From contig CAWAMV010000004.1 in NCBI GenBank assembly GCA_963783195.1, positions 2,576,861 to 2,640,860 on the forward strand: 64,000 bases of DNA, given 5' to 3'. The translations under genes were made by a program, and so were the position numbers. Shown here one piece after another: positions 19,536-30,095 of the stretch. Numbering within the stretch: the stretch's first letter is position 1; every line of letters starts with the position of its first letter. Below the pieces are notes generated by a model. It did not search any database. It was not told the DNA's origin and was given only the letters and a program-made list of their open reading frames with translations. This stretch comes from Croceibacterium_B sp963783195. GTDB taxonomy: Bacteria > Pseudomonadota > Alphaproteobacteria > Sphingomonadales > Sphingomonadaceae.

Positions 19536-22023
19536 ATGAAGCGCGAGGTTCCGCCGGAACGCGAAGCGCTGCTCGCGCGCCGGGGAGCTGGAAGGGATCA
19601 CCGATTCCGAAGCCAGCTCGCTGCGCGAGCGATTCGGCAACAACGTCATCGCCGAATATCAGGCGAGGTCGGCGCGCCAATTGGCCGGCGATACCGCGCG
19701 CGATCCGATGCTCTGGTTTCTGCTGGTCACGAGCCTCGTGTTTGCCGGCCTGGGCGAGCTGTCGGATGCCGCTGTCCTGATGCTTGCCCTGGTGCCGCTC
19801 ATCGGGATGGATTTCTACCTGCACCGGCGGACCGAAGCGTCGCTCAAGGGCCTCAGAAGCGCGCTGGCGACGCGAGCCGTCGTGATCCGTCGCTCCGGCC
19901 AACGGGCTGTCGCGGCCGATGAACTGGTCGTGGGTGATCTGGTGTCGGTCACTGCCGGCGAGGCATTTCCGGCGGACGGCGTAATCGTGGCGGGCGATGA
20001 TCTGCAGGCGGACAAATCCTCGCTGACCGGCGAAGCGTATCCGGTTGCCAAGCGTCCGGTGTCGCCTGGCGATCCCGTCCTGGCCGAGGAAAATTGGGTC
20101 TTTGCCGGCACCCGCCTCCTGACCGGGGCGGCGCACGTGCGGCTGCTCTTTACGGGACGGGAATGCCTTTATGGCGAGATCGTCGCCGCCGCGACCGGGA
20201 CACGTGACGAGCGGACGCCGCTTCAATTCGCCGTTGCAGGGCTTGTTCGCCTGCTTCTGCTGGTCGCGGTTGCGATCTGCCTGTTGCTCGCCGGGATCCG
20301 CCTTTACCAGGGACATGGCCTGATTGACGCATTCCTGAGCGCCGCGGTCCTGGCAGTCGCTGCCATTCCCGAAGAATTTCCGGTGGCACTGACCTTCTTT
20401 CTTGGCGTCGGGGCCTACCGGCTCGCCAAGAGCAAGGCCTTGGTGCGCCGCGCCGTGGCGGTGGAGAATATCGGCCGGGTCGGGGTGATCTGCAGCGACA
20501 AGACCGGCACCATTACCGAGGGTCGGTTGCGTTTGCAGGAACTGCGAGGGTTTGGTGATACGAGCTCTGAACGCCTGCTGGAACTGGCCGCAATGGCTGC
20601 GCGCGAAGCATCGCACGATCCGCTCGACGAGGCGCTTAGGGCCGCGGTCCCGCTCGCACCTTCCGGATGGACGCTTGTCCGAACCTTTCCTTTTACCGAG
20701 GCGCGCAGGAAGGAGGTGGCGATCTGGGAAGGAGGATCCGGAACGCTCGCAGTCGCCAAGGGTGCCCCTGAAACGATTGCCGGCCTGTGCGAACTCTCGC
20801 CTGCGCAACTCGAGCAATTCGACAAGGTGCTCGCGGAGCTATCGTCGAGCGGACAGAAGGTCATCGGCTGTGCGTTTCGACATGGGCAGTCCGGCGATGT
20901 CGAGCCTTCAGACGGCTTCACTTTCGCCGGTCTGATCGGGATCGCCGATCCGGTTCGCGAGGGTGTCCGCGACGCAGTCACGATCGCACATGGCGCAGGC
21001 ATCCGCGTTGTCATGGTCACCGGAGATCATCCCCGCACGGCCGAAGCGATCGCCCGCGAAGCGGGGCTGGCCACAAATCCGACAGTAATGTCGGGCGACG
21101 AACTGGAGCAGCGCATCGATGCCGGGGAACGCGCGTTCCTCTCCACGCTGGACGTGATCGCCCGGGCCTCCCCGTCCCAGAAGGCAAAGCTGGTCGAGGC
21201 CATGCGCGAGGACGGAACGGTCACGGCAGTGACGGGCGACGGCGTGAACGATGTGCCGGCGCTCAAGGCGGCCGATATCGGCATTGCCATGGGTTTGAGG
21301 GGCACGCAGAGCGCGCGCGAAGTTGCCGCCATCGTGCTGATGGACGACAATTTCGCCACGATAATCAAGGCTATCGCCGAGGGACGCCAGCTGTTCGCCA
21401 ATCTCAGCCGGAGCTTCGCGTTCCTGCTGATCGTCCATATTCCCCTGGTGACCACGGCGGCGGCGATCCCGCTGCTCGACTTCCCCCTGCTTTACCTGCC
21501 GATCCACATCGTCGTGCTGGAACTGTTCATCCATCCGGCGGCCATTCTCGGGTTCCAGCAGAAACCCGGACCGGCCGTCATGAAAGGCGTTCCGCGAGGA
21601 GGAGGGTTTTTCAGCGCACGCCAGGTTACTGCCATCTGTATGACGGGCCTGGCGGTGGCGATCGGCGTCGGCTGGCAATTCATCTCTGCTCTTGGCGAAG
21701 GAGCGAGCGTCGGCGAAGCGCGAACGCTGGCGTTCTTCGTTCTGCTATCAGCCCTGTCCGCGACGCTCGCTGTCCTCAGCCGCCTGAAAAACCTATCTTC
21801 CAGGCTGGTCGTGTGCGCCGCGGCCGCTTTCGTGCTAGGGATAGCTTGTGTGCCCGGCGTGGCCGGCTGGTTCGATCTCACGACCGTGGGATTGAAAGCC
21901 GGATTGCTGGCTTTCGGCCTGGGCATTCTGTTTGCGCTGCCGGGTACAGCTTTTCACTTGGCGGATGGGCACAGGCTCGCATCGGATGGGTCGCGCACTC
22001 CCGCCGTCCGTAGTTCGATCTAG
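19536..22023 (+). CDS. cation-translocating P-type ATPase (calcium/proton-like), N-terminal frameshift
   Basis: ATG at 19536, frameshift near 19585, then open to TAG 22021-22023 (about 830 residues). A-domain LTGEAYP, M4 motif PEEFP (instead of PEGLP of Ca pumps), phosphorylation site SDKTGTITEG (about residue 325), MVTGDHPRTA and hinge GDGVNDVPAL (about residue 567) are present, followed by the six C-terminal membrane segments. There is no N-terminal heavy-metal-binding domain or CPC motif, so this is a type II-like pump rather than a copper/cadmium exporter. The ion is not predictable from this alone. The IS5-family element sits exactly at the stop codon. Confidence 0.8.
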
Positions 22024-22866
22024 GCTCAGGACCCATTAAAGGGATTCCCAAGGGCTCGATCATCTGATTCAATGGCAGCGCTGAGGAGGCGTTGCCATGA
22101 GTGATCTGATCTGGTTGTCGGAGGCGCAGATGCGCCGGATCGAGCCGTATTTTCCGCTGTCGCATGGGGTGCCGCGGGTCGATGATCGCCGGATCATCAG
22201 CGGGATCATCTTCGTGATCAGGAACGGGTTGCGCTGGCGAGATGCGCCGCGCGAGTATGGTCCGCACAAGACGATCTACAACCGGTTCATCCGCTGGAGC
22301 CGGATGGGCGTGTTCAACAAGATCTTTGCCGCACTGGCTGCGAAGGGTGGCAAGCCGGATCAGCTGATGATCGATGCCACGCATCTCAAGGCTCACCGAA
22401 CGGCGGCCAGCCTCTTAAAAAAGGGGCTCTTCCCAGACGTATCGGACGCACCAAAGGCGGCCTGAACTCCAAGCTTCATGCGGTCTGCGATGGCCAGGGG
22501 CGGCCTCTGGTCATGCTGCTCAGCGAAGGCCAGATGAGCGACTTCAAGGGTGCTGCGCTGATGATCGACGCGCTCCCAAGGCCAAGGCACTGCTCGGCGA
22601 CAAGGGCTATGATGCCGACTGGTTCCGCGCCGCTCTGGCCGATCGCGGGATCACCGCCTGCATCCCTTCAAAAGCCAATCGAAAGCTGCAGATCCCGCAC
22701 GATCCCATACTCTATCGCCAGCGCCACAGGGTCGAGAACATGTTCGGCAAACTCAAGGACTGGCGCCGCATCCACACCCGCTACGACCGCTGCGCCCACA
22801 CCTTCATGTCCGCCATCTGCATCGCCGCAACCGTCATCTTCTGGCTCGATCAATGAGTCCTGAGCC
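22023..22866 (+). mobile_element. IS5-family (IS427-like) insertion sequence, 844 bp
   Basis: Ends GGCTCAGGACCCATTA (left) and GGCTCAGGACTCATTGA (right, minus strand) are near-perfect inverted repeats, flanked by a TA duplication (22021-22022 and 22867-22868), as expected for this group. orfA runs 22097-22465 (SEAQMRRIEPYFPLS). orfB is entered by a -1 shift at the run A6G (22417-22423), giving GALPRRIGRTKGGLNSKLHAV. A missing base near 22573 then breaks orfB before GDKGYDADWFR. The transposase is therefore probably inactive unless that base is a sequencing error. Confidence 0.85.
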
Positions 22867-22909
22867 TAGCGCCCACGTTAGCCGCAGGCTCCGGAAAGGG
22901 AGAATACGC

Positions 22910-23981
22910 ATGGTGATGATGAAAGCCGCAATATTCGTTGAGCCAGGACGCATCGTACTTGACGAAAAGCGGTGCCCGACGTCGGACCACTCGATGCGCT
23001 GATCCGCGTAACCACCACGACCATCTGCGGTACCGACATACATATCCTCAAGGGCGAATATCCCATCGAACGGGGATTGACGGTGGGCCACGAACCGGTA
23101 GGGATCATCGAGAAACTTGGCTCGGCCGTTCCCGGTTATAGCGAGGGTCAACGCGTAATCGCAGGGGCAATTACGCCCTCGGGCACGTCTTACGCCTCGC
23201 TTTGCGGCTTTCATTCGCAATGCGGCGGACAGCAAGGCGCCGGGTGGAAGGCAATGGGTGGCTGGCGATTTGGCAATACGATCGATGGCGCCCAAGCGGA
23301 ATATCTGCTCGTGCCCGACGCGATGGCCAACCTTTCGCCCGTGCCTGACGGTCTGACCGACGAACAGGTGCTGATGTGTCCTGACATCATGTCGACTGGA
23401 TTCAGCGGCGCGGAATCGGGCCGTATCCGTATCGGCGATAGCGTCGCTGTTTTTGCGCAAGGGCCGATCGGCCTTTGCGCAACGGCCGGGCGCACGCATG
23501 ATGGGCGCGACAACAATCATCGCGGTCGAGAGCGTTGCAGCCCGCATCGAGATGGCCAGGACGATGGGCGCAACACATATCGTCGATTTCTCCAAGGAGG
23601 ACCCGGTCGACGAAATCCGGCGAATAACGGAAGGGCGCGGCGTCGACGTCGCGATCGAGGCGTTGGGCACACAGGGAACATTTGAAAGTGCTCTCCGGGT
23701 CCTTCGACCAGGCGGAACGCTATCTTCGCTGGGCGTCTATTCGAGTGATCTGAAGATACCACTCGATGCCTTTTCGGCCGGTTTGGCGACAATCGGATCG
23801 TCACCACTCTGTGTCCTGGCGGCAAAGAGCGGATGCGGCGGTTGATGGAGGTGATCGCCACTGGGCGCATTGATACGCGGCCACTGGTCACGCACCGTTT
23901 CTCGCTGGACGACATAGTGGAGGCCTACGATCTTTTTCCCATCAGCGCGACGGCGTGCTGAAGGTCGCTATCAGGCCGTAG
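22910..23981 (+). pseudogene. zinc-dependent alcohol dehydrogenase, medium-chain family (four frameshifts)
   Basis: Start ATG 22910 with GGGAG upstream. Pieces in order: KAAIFVEPGRIVLDEK, then TICGTDIHILKGEYP and GLTVGHEPVG (catalytic zinc ligands Cys, His, Glu), GPIGLCA of the nucleotide fold, GATTIIAVESV, RVLRPGGTLSSLGVY, then LVTHRFSLDDIVEAYDLF and a last shift to DGVLKVAIRP and TAG 23979-23981. Shifts lie near 22970, 23480, 23795 and 23938. The pattern resembles isopropanol/secondary alcohol dehydrogenases. It starts about 40 bp after the IS5-family element. Confidence 0.7.
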
Positions 23982-24104
23982 TTATTTAAGCACGGCCCAG
24001 CAGGCGATAGATCCGGTCTCGTGCTCCATGCGCTCTCGGAGTGCATAAGAAAGCAGTCTGTTTCTTCCGTTCGGGGCCAAATGTTCTGGTCGCAAGACTA
24101 ATAT

Positions 24105-24931
<827 letters not shown>

Positions 24932-25158
24932 ATTGGTCCGATTGCTGGCAGTCTGCTTTTGGCGGGCAAAGTTCAGAAAACCGCTATTCCGGTTTCGTCC
25001 GCTTCCCCCACATTATCAGGCGACCGGAAGATGCCCGGAGGTCGCGCGCTGCGGTCGGAACCCTGCCATTTTGCTAAGCGAAAACCGGATTATGTGTCGC
25101 TCTGCGAATGCGGGCTAATCTCGCTCTAACTCCAGGATCGTAGCAAGAGAAGGCACGA

Positions 25159-25821
25159 TCACGTGGCGCAACGCATGACCACGGTGTCGATGACTTCCTG
25201 ACGCCGCTTGCGGAGTTCATCGGGGGCGTGGGCGTCTATCCCGAAGACGTGGCCGAATGTGTAGGCGTTGGCGATGTAGTGGAAGCAGAGGGCGCTGATC
25301 GTCAGGTGGATCTGTAGAGGATCGAGGCGGGAGCGGAGACTGCCGTCGCGTGAGCCGCGATCTAGAATTTCGCGCAAGGTGTCGAGTGCCAGTTCGCGTT
25401 GCTGGAAACTGTCCAGCCCGACGATGTTTTCGCCCCGGTTGATGTTCTCGGCCATGATGATGCGTACGATCTGCAGATGTGTGGCATGGACATCGAATGT
25501 TGCGCCCACGAGGCTGGCAAGCGCATCGAGCGGAGCGAGAGCGCTGTAGTCTGCCGCACCTTCGGCCAAGCGGAATTCGCGATAGGCCCGCTCGAGCACT
25601 GCCGAATAGAGGCCCTCTTTGCTGCCAAAGTGGTAGTAGATCATGTGCTTGCTGGTGGCCGTACGGGCGGCAATTTCCTCGACCCGCGCGCCTGCGAGGC
25701 CCTTCTCCGCAAATTCTTCCGTCGCCGCCACGAGAAGATCCTCGCGCGTCGCTTTCGCATCCCGCTTGCGCCGTGGAGCGCCCGTCGCCTCAAGTCGGTC
25801 GGCGTTAGCTGCGTTCGACAT
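25159..25821 (-). CDS. TetR/AcrR-family regulator of the quinate/shikimate cluster
   Basis: 220 residues from ATG 25821. An N-terminal HTH (residues about 25-70: REDLLVAATEEFAEKG, VEEIAARTATSKHMIYYHFG) is followed by an all-helical ligand domain. The frame is open much further upstream on minus, but that extension is antisense to the MFS gene. It is divergent from the catabolic genes across about 140 bp that contain a palindrome suited to TetR binding, so it most likely represses the transporter operon until a ligand (quinate, shikimate or an intermediate) appears. Confidence 0.85.
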   Translation of the reverse strand: MSNAANADRLEATGAPRRKRDAKATREDLLVAATEEFAEKGLAGARVEEIAARTATSKHMIYYHFGSKEGLYSAVLERAYREFRLAEGAADYSALAPLDALASLVGATFDVHATHLQIVRIIMAENINRGENIVGLDSFQQRELALDTLREILDRGSRDGSLRSRLDPLQIHLTISALCFHYIANAYTFGHVFGIDAHAPDELRKRRQEVIDTVVMRCAT

Positions 25822-25908
25822 CCCGATCCCTTTACCCGCTCGACTGGCGGTTAGCCAATGAGCACCGGTAATGGCAATAACATTCCAACCTGTCCGTTTG
25901 TTCTTGAC

Positions 25909-25924
25909 CGGACCAAACGGTCCG
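25909..25924. promoter_or_regulatory. candidate TetR operator
   Basis: CGGACC-AAAC-GGTCCG, a perfect 6-bp inverted repeat with a 4-base spacer, midway between the divergent TetR and MFS starts. A related half site GTCCGTTT occurs twice (25892-25899 and 25920-25927). Its position would let a bound regulator block both promoters. Assignment is by symmetry and location only. Confidence 0.5.
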
Positions 25925-25960
25925 TTTAATCGCTGATCATCGTCCGAAGAGACGCAGGGG

Positions 25961-27289
25961 ATGACTGAGCGGATGTCTGAAGCCAATCTTGTGGCTGAAA
26001 CGATTGCCGACCAAGGGGAGCGCTGGCTGCCCCTGCAAGTGGCGACCGTGGGGCTGTGCTTTCTGCTCAACATGCTCGACGGCGCCGACCTTCTCGTGAT
26101 GTCGTTCATCGCTCCTGTCCTGTCGGACGAATGGGGCGTTGCCCCAGAGAACCTTGGCATCATCTTCAGTGCCAGCCTTGCTGGCATGGCTGGTGGTTGC
26201 CTTTTCATCGCCCCGCTCGCGGACCGCTTCGGGCGTCGCCCGCTTATTCTCGCGGCGCTCGCCCTCGTTGCCGTCAGCATGCTCGCATCGTCGCGTGTCG
26301 ATAACGTCGCGGCTCTGGTAGTGACACGGCTGTTTGTCGGCCTCGGGGTCGGCACGATCGGGGTCACGATGACGGCCATGGCAGCGGAGTTCGCCCCCGC
26401 TCGGCACCAGAATTTCGCCGTGGGCTTCGTCCAGGCGGGCTGGCCGCTCGGCTCGATCATCACCGCATTTGTGACGGTTGCCGTATTGCCGGAATTCGGC
26501 TGGCGCGGCGTCTTCATGATGGTGGGCGGGCTCAGTCTTGCCCTATTGCTCGTCGCACTGCTGGCGATGCCCGAATCCATCGATTTCCTCCTCCGGCGGC
26601 AGCCGGCAAGGGCGCTCGAGCGGGCGAACCGCCTGAAAGCGCGGCTCGGCCGCAGCGGCCTCGCAGCCCTGCCTCCAAGGCCCGCTCCAGGCGGCAAGGT
26701 TGGGGTGCTCCGCCTGTTCGACGACGGTCGGTCGCGTTCAGGCATCCTGCTGTGGGTTGCGGTGACGCTAGGCTATTTCGTGCTCTATTTCGTCATCAAC
26801 TGGATTCCCGAGCTGACCACACGGGCGGGGCTGCCGATCGACCAGGCAATCTACGCCGGGGCGACCTACAACTTTGGGGCGTTCGTCGGCACCAGCGCGA
26901 TGGGCTGGCTCGCAGTCCGCTTTGACTTGCCGCGCGTGATCGCGGTGTTCTTCTTCCTTTCGGCGGCAGCAATGCTGGTATTCGGAAATCTTTCGATGCC
27001 GCTCGCCCTCACGCTGCTCTCGGCGCTCGCGGTCGGGATTACGGTCCAGGGGGGTTTCAACGGATTCTGGGCGCTGGCGGCTCGCTTCTATCCAACCGAA
27101 CTGCGCAGCACAGGCATCGGCTGGGCGCTCGGCGTGGGACGCATCGGCGCGGTGCTCGGCCCGATTGTTGGGGGCTACCTCGTAGCCGCCGACCTGCCCA
27201 TCGGCACGATCTTCGCGATCTATGCCGTCCCGGCGATCTTGGCCGGGCTGATCGTGCTAGCTGTCAAACTGCCCGGGGCGAGTTCATGA
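25961..27289 (+). CDS. MFS transporter, aromatic/alicyclic acid:H+ symporter type (quinate/shikimate uptake)
   Basis: 442 residues, twelve predicted membrane helices. The MFS signature between helices 2 and 3 is APLADRFGRRPLIL, and LLNMLDGADLLVMSF in helix 1 has the acidic pattern of the AAHS (PcaK-like) group. The stop overlaps the next start by four bases (ATGA 27286-27289), so it is cotranscribed with the dehydrogenase. In Corynebacterium the equivalent gene set (qsu) also starts with an MFS carrier, supporting quinate or shikimate as the cargo; direct evidence for the substrate is absent. Confidence 0.85.
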   Translation: MTERMSEANLVAETIADQGERWLPLQVATVGLCFLLNMLDGADLLVMSFIAPVLSDEWGVAPENLGIIFSASLAGMAGGCLFIAPLADRFGRRPLILAALALVAVSMLASSRVDNVAALVVTRLFVGLGVGTIGVTMTAMAAEFAPARHQNFAVGFVQAGWPLGSIITAFVTVAVLPEFGWRGVFMMVGGLSLALLLVALLAMPESIDFLLRRQPARALERANRLKARLGRSGLAALPPRPAPGGKVGVLRLFDDGRSRSGILLWVAVTLGYFVLYFVINWIPELTTRAGLPIDQAIYAGATYNFGAFVGTSAMGWLAVRFDLPRVIAVFFFLSAAAMLVFGNLSMPLALTLLSALAVGITVQGGFNGFWALAARFYPTELRSTGIGWALGVGRIGAVLGPIVGGYLVAADLPIGTIFAIYAVPAILAGLIVLAVKLPGASS

Positions 27290-28170
27290 CCGGCGGCCAG
27301 GTGATACGGGCCGGCCTTGTGGGCCGCGGCATCGGCGGGTCGGCCTCGCCGGCCATCCATGAGCGCGAAGCGCGCGCCCTGGGCCTGGAGCTGCACTACG
27401 ATCTGGTCGATTTTGACCGGCTGAAACTGGAGGACGTCGAACTCGCCGTCTGTCTCGACCGGCTGGCCGGGCAAGGCTTCACCGGGGTGAACGTCACGCA
27501 TCCCTTCAAGCAGAAGGTTATGCCCCTTCTGGATACGATCGATCCGGAAGCCGAGGCCGTGGGCGCGGTCAATTGCGTGATCTTCGATGGCACCAAACTG
27601 CACGGCCTCAACTCTGACGTATCCGGCTTCGCGTTTCTGCTGGCCCACGAACTGGGTGACGCGCGTATCAGCTGCGTTGCACAGATCGGCGCCGGCGGAG
27701 CCGGGTCGGCGGCGGCCTTCGCGTTGCTCTCCGCCGGTGCTGGGGAAATTCGCCTCTATGACGCTCTGCACCAGCGCGCGCAGGGACTTGCCCAGCGTCT
27801 CGCGTCGTCCTTTCCCACTGCGAAAGTCGTCGTTGCCGCTAGGCCGGGCGATGCGATCGAGGGGGCGGATGGCATCGTGCAGACCACGCCTGTCGGAATG
27901 GAGGCGCATCCCGGCATGCCGTTCGACCCGGAACTGGTCGACCGGGGGCAGTGGCTGGCCGACATCATCTACTTTCCGCGCGAGACCGAGCTGGTCCGGG
28001 CGGTCAAGGCAAGCGGCGTCCGCGCCGTCGGCGGTTCGGCGATGGTGGTGGGACAGGCGAGCGAACCGTTTCGCCGATTCACCGGCCACGAACCAGACCG
28101 CGAGCGGATGTTGATGAGCTTTCTCGCCTCCGACCGCGCCGCTTCCGCAAGCGAGGTCTCCGCGCGATGA
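27286..28170 (+). CDS. quinate/shikimate dehydrogenase (AroE superfamily, catabolic type)
   Basis: 294 residues. Substrate-site motifs: GSASPAIHE (serine pair), GVNVTHPFKQ (catalytic Lys), NSDVSGF (Asp). The nucleotide-binding loop is GAGGAGSAAAF (residues about 129-139) and the C-terminal Gln motif is VVGQASEPF. GRGIGGSASPAIHE and VNVTHPFKQKV resemble QsuD-type enzymes that oxidise quinate to 3-dehydroquinate and shikimate to 3-dehydroshikimate, rather than the biosynthetic AroE. The location between an MFS carrier and a dehydroshikimate dehydratase supports this. ATGA overlaps at both ends indicate a tight operon. Confidence 0.85.
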   Translation: MTGGQVIRAGLVGRGIGGSASPAIHEREARALGLELHYDLVDFDRLKLEDVELAVCLDRLAGQGFTGVNVTHPFKQKVMPLLDTIDPEAEAVGAVNCVIFDGTKLHGLNSDVSGFAFLLAHELGDARISCVAQIGAGGAGSAAAFALLSAGAGEIRLYDALHQRAQGLAQRLASSFPTAKVVVAARPGDAIEGADGIVQTTPVGMEAHPGMPFDPELVDRGQWLADIIYFPRETELVRAVKASGVRAVGGSAMVVGQASEPFRRFTGHEPDRERMLMSFLASDRAASASEVSAR

Positions 28171-30029
28171 AGACCTCCATCGCCACCGTGTCGCTCAGCG
28201 GCAGCCTGGTCGAGAAGCTCGAGGCGATTGCCCGCGCCGGCTACGACGGGGCCGAAGTGTTCGAAAACGATCTGCTCAGCGCACCGCAATCGGCTGCCGA
28301 GATCGGCCGGATCATGCGCGACCTCGGCCTCGTCTGCACCATGTTCCAGCCGTTCCGCGATCTGGAAGGCATGCCGGGCGAGAAGCGCGGTGCGGCGCTT
28401 CGCAGGCTTGAGCGCAAGTTCGCGGTCATGGACGATCTTGGCACCGACCTTGTCCTCGCGTGCTCCAACTGCGCGCCGGACGCGCTCGGCGAGCGTGAAA
28501 GGCTGCTCGAGGACTTGGCGGCAGCGGCGGACCTCGCGGCGGCCGCCGGCAATCGAATAGGTTACGAGGCGCTGGCCTGGGGACGCCATGTCAGTGACCA
28601 CCGCGACGCCTGGTCGCTCGTGCGCGATGTGGATCATCCAGCGCTTGGCCTCGTGCTGGACAGTTTCCATTCGCTCGCCCGGCGCATCCCGAATTCGAGC
28701 ATCGGCGACATCCGTCCGGACAAGCTGTTCATCGTCCAGGTGGCCGACGCGCCCTCGCTCGAAATGGATCCGCTCAGCTGGAGCCGACACTTCCGCGCCA
28801 TGCCGGGACAGGGCGACTTGCCGCTCGCGGAGTTCGCCGCCGCTATCGAGCGGATCGGCTATACGGGCTACTGGAGCCTGGAGATCTTCAACGACCGATT
28901 TCGCGCCGGCTCGACCAGCCAGGTCGCGACGGACGGGTATCGTTCCCTGCGCCTGCTCGAGGACGAGACTGCGAGACTGCTGGGCGAGGCTTCTTCGATG
29001 CCGCCCAGGGTGGAGGTCTCGGGCGTCGAGTTCATCGAGATTGCCGCAAGCCACCAGGAAGCCGAGGAGTTCGCGTCTGTTTTCGCGGCGCTCGGCTTCG
29101 TGCCCACGGCGCGCCATCGAAGCAAGGACGTGACCCGCTGGCAGCAGGGTGCGATAAACCTCGTGCTCAATTGCGAGCCCGAAGGACATGCGCACAGCCA
29201 TGACATAGTCCACGGCGGCTCGGTCTGCGCGCTGGGCATTGCGGTCGCGGACCAGGCCGGAGCGCTCGCACGAGCCGAGGCGCTGCGCATTCCTCGTTTC
29301 GCCCAGGCGGTCGGACCCGATGAGTGGGAAATTCCCAGCCTGCTCGGCGTGGGTGGCAGCTTGTTCTATCTCGTCGACAGCGCGACGCGCGAAGCCATGT
29401 GGCAAGAGGAATTCCCGCAACCGATCGACGGAAGGGGACCGGCCAACCTGCTCTCGTCGGTCGATCATGTCGCGCAGACAATGCAGCACGCCGAATTTCT
29501 CAGCTGGCTGCTTTACTACGTGGCGCTGCTCAACGTGGAGAAGACGCTGCAACTCGAGATCGCCGACCCCAATGGCCTCGTCTACAGCCAAGCCGTCCAG
29601 TCGCCGGATCGCTCGCTTCGTTTCACGCTCAATGGTTCGCTGGCCCAGCAGTCGCTGAGCTCGCGCTTCATCCGCAATTACTTCGGCGCGGGCGTGCAGC
29701 ACATCGCCTTTGCCGCGTCCGACATCTTCGCGGCTGCGGAACACGCTCAGGCGAGCGGCCTGCCGATGCTGGACATCGGGCCCAACTACTATGCCGACAT
29801 CGAAGCGCGCTTTGCCCTGGGTCCCGAATTAGTCGCGCGCATGCAGCGCCTGAACATTCTCTACGACCGCGACGACCGGGGCGAATATCTGCAATTTTAC
29901 AGCCGCGCGATCGCCAAGCGGCTGTTCTTCGAAGTCGTCGAGCGCCGCGATTACGACGCATTCGGCGCGGCCAACGCCGCCGTCCGCCTCAGCGCACAAT
30001 CACTCCACCGCGAACCGGAATGGGTCTGA
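28167..30029 (+). CDS. quiC: 3-dehydroshikimate dehydratase fused to an HPPD-like domain (QuiC/QsuB type)
   Basis: 620 residues. Residues 1-290 form a sugar-isomerase-type TIM barrel; the metal ligands expected for this family are at Glu134 (YEALAW), Asp165 (LVLDSFH), Gln191 (IVQVAD) and Glu239 (SLEIFND), which I recall as the ligands reported for QuiC1. Residues about 300-600 are a 4-hydroxyphenylpyruvate-dioxygenase-like VOC unit with a likely metal triad His434 (VDHVA), His512 (VQHIAF) and Glu589 (FFEVVE). The enzyme converts 3-dehydroshikimate to protocatechuate. The start at 28167 overlaps the dehydrogenase stop by four bases. Confidence 0.9.
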   Translation: MKTSIATVSLSGSLVEKLEAIARAGYDGAEVFENDLLSAPQSAAEIGRIMRDLGLVCTMFQPFRDLEGMPGEKRGAALRRLERKFAVMDDLGTDLVLACSNCAPDALGERERLLEDLAAAADLAAAAGNRIGYEALAWGRHVSDHRDAWSLVRDVDHPALGLVLDSFHSLARRIPNSSIGDIRPDKLFIVQVADAPSLEMDPLSWSRHFRAMPGQGDLPLAEFAAAIERIGYTGYWSLEIFNDRFRAGSTSQVATDGYRSLRLLEDETARLLGEASSMPPRVEVSGVEFIEIAASHQEAEEFASVFAALGFVPTARHRSKDVTRWQQGAINLVLNCEPEGHAHSHDIVHGGSVCALGIAVADQAGALARAEALRIPRFAQAVGPDEWEIPSLLGVGGSLFYLVDSATREAMWQEEFPQPIDGRGPANLLSSVDHVAQTMQHAEFLSWLLYYVALLNVEKTLQLEIADPNGLVYSQAVQSPDRSLRFTLNGSLAQQSLSSRFIRNYFGAGVQHIAFAASDIFAAAEHAQASGLPMLDIGPNYYADIEARFALGPELVARMQRLNILYDRDDRGEYLQFYSRAIAKRLFFEVVERRDYDAFGAANAAVRLSAQSLHREPEWV

Positions 30030-30095
30030 CCCATGCCGCGCATCAATTGCAGAAGCCAAAAAACGAATTCCCAAAGATCGGGAGGAGGAAACCCA

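Noticed and set aside
25822..26745. N-terminal extension of the TetR reading frame on minus
   Set aside because: It is antisense to the MFS gene and has Ser/Arg/Thr-rich shadow composition; the HTH begins after ATG 25821.
27969..29744. 591-codon minus ORF opposite quiC
   Set aside because: Shadow of quiC, whose catalytic residues are all in the plus frame.
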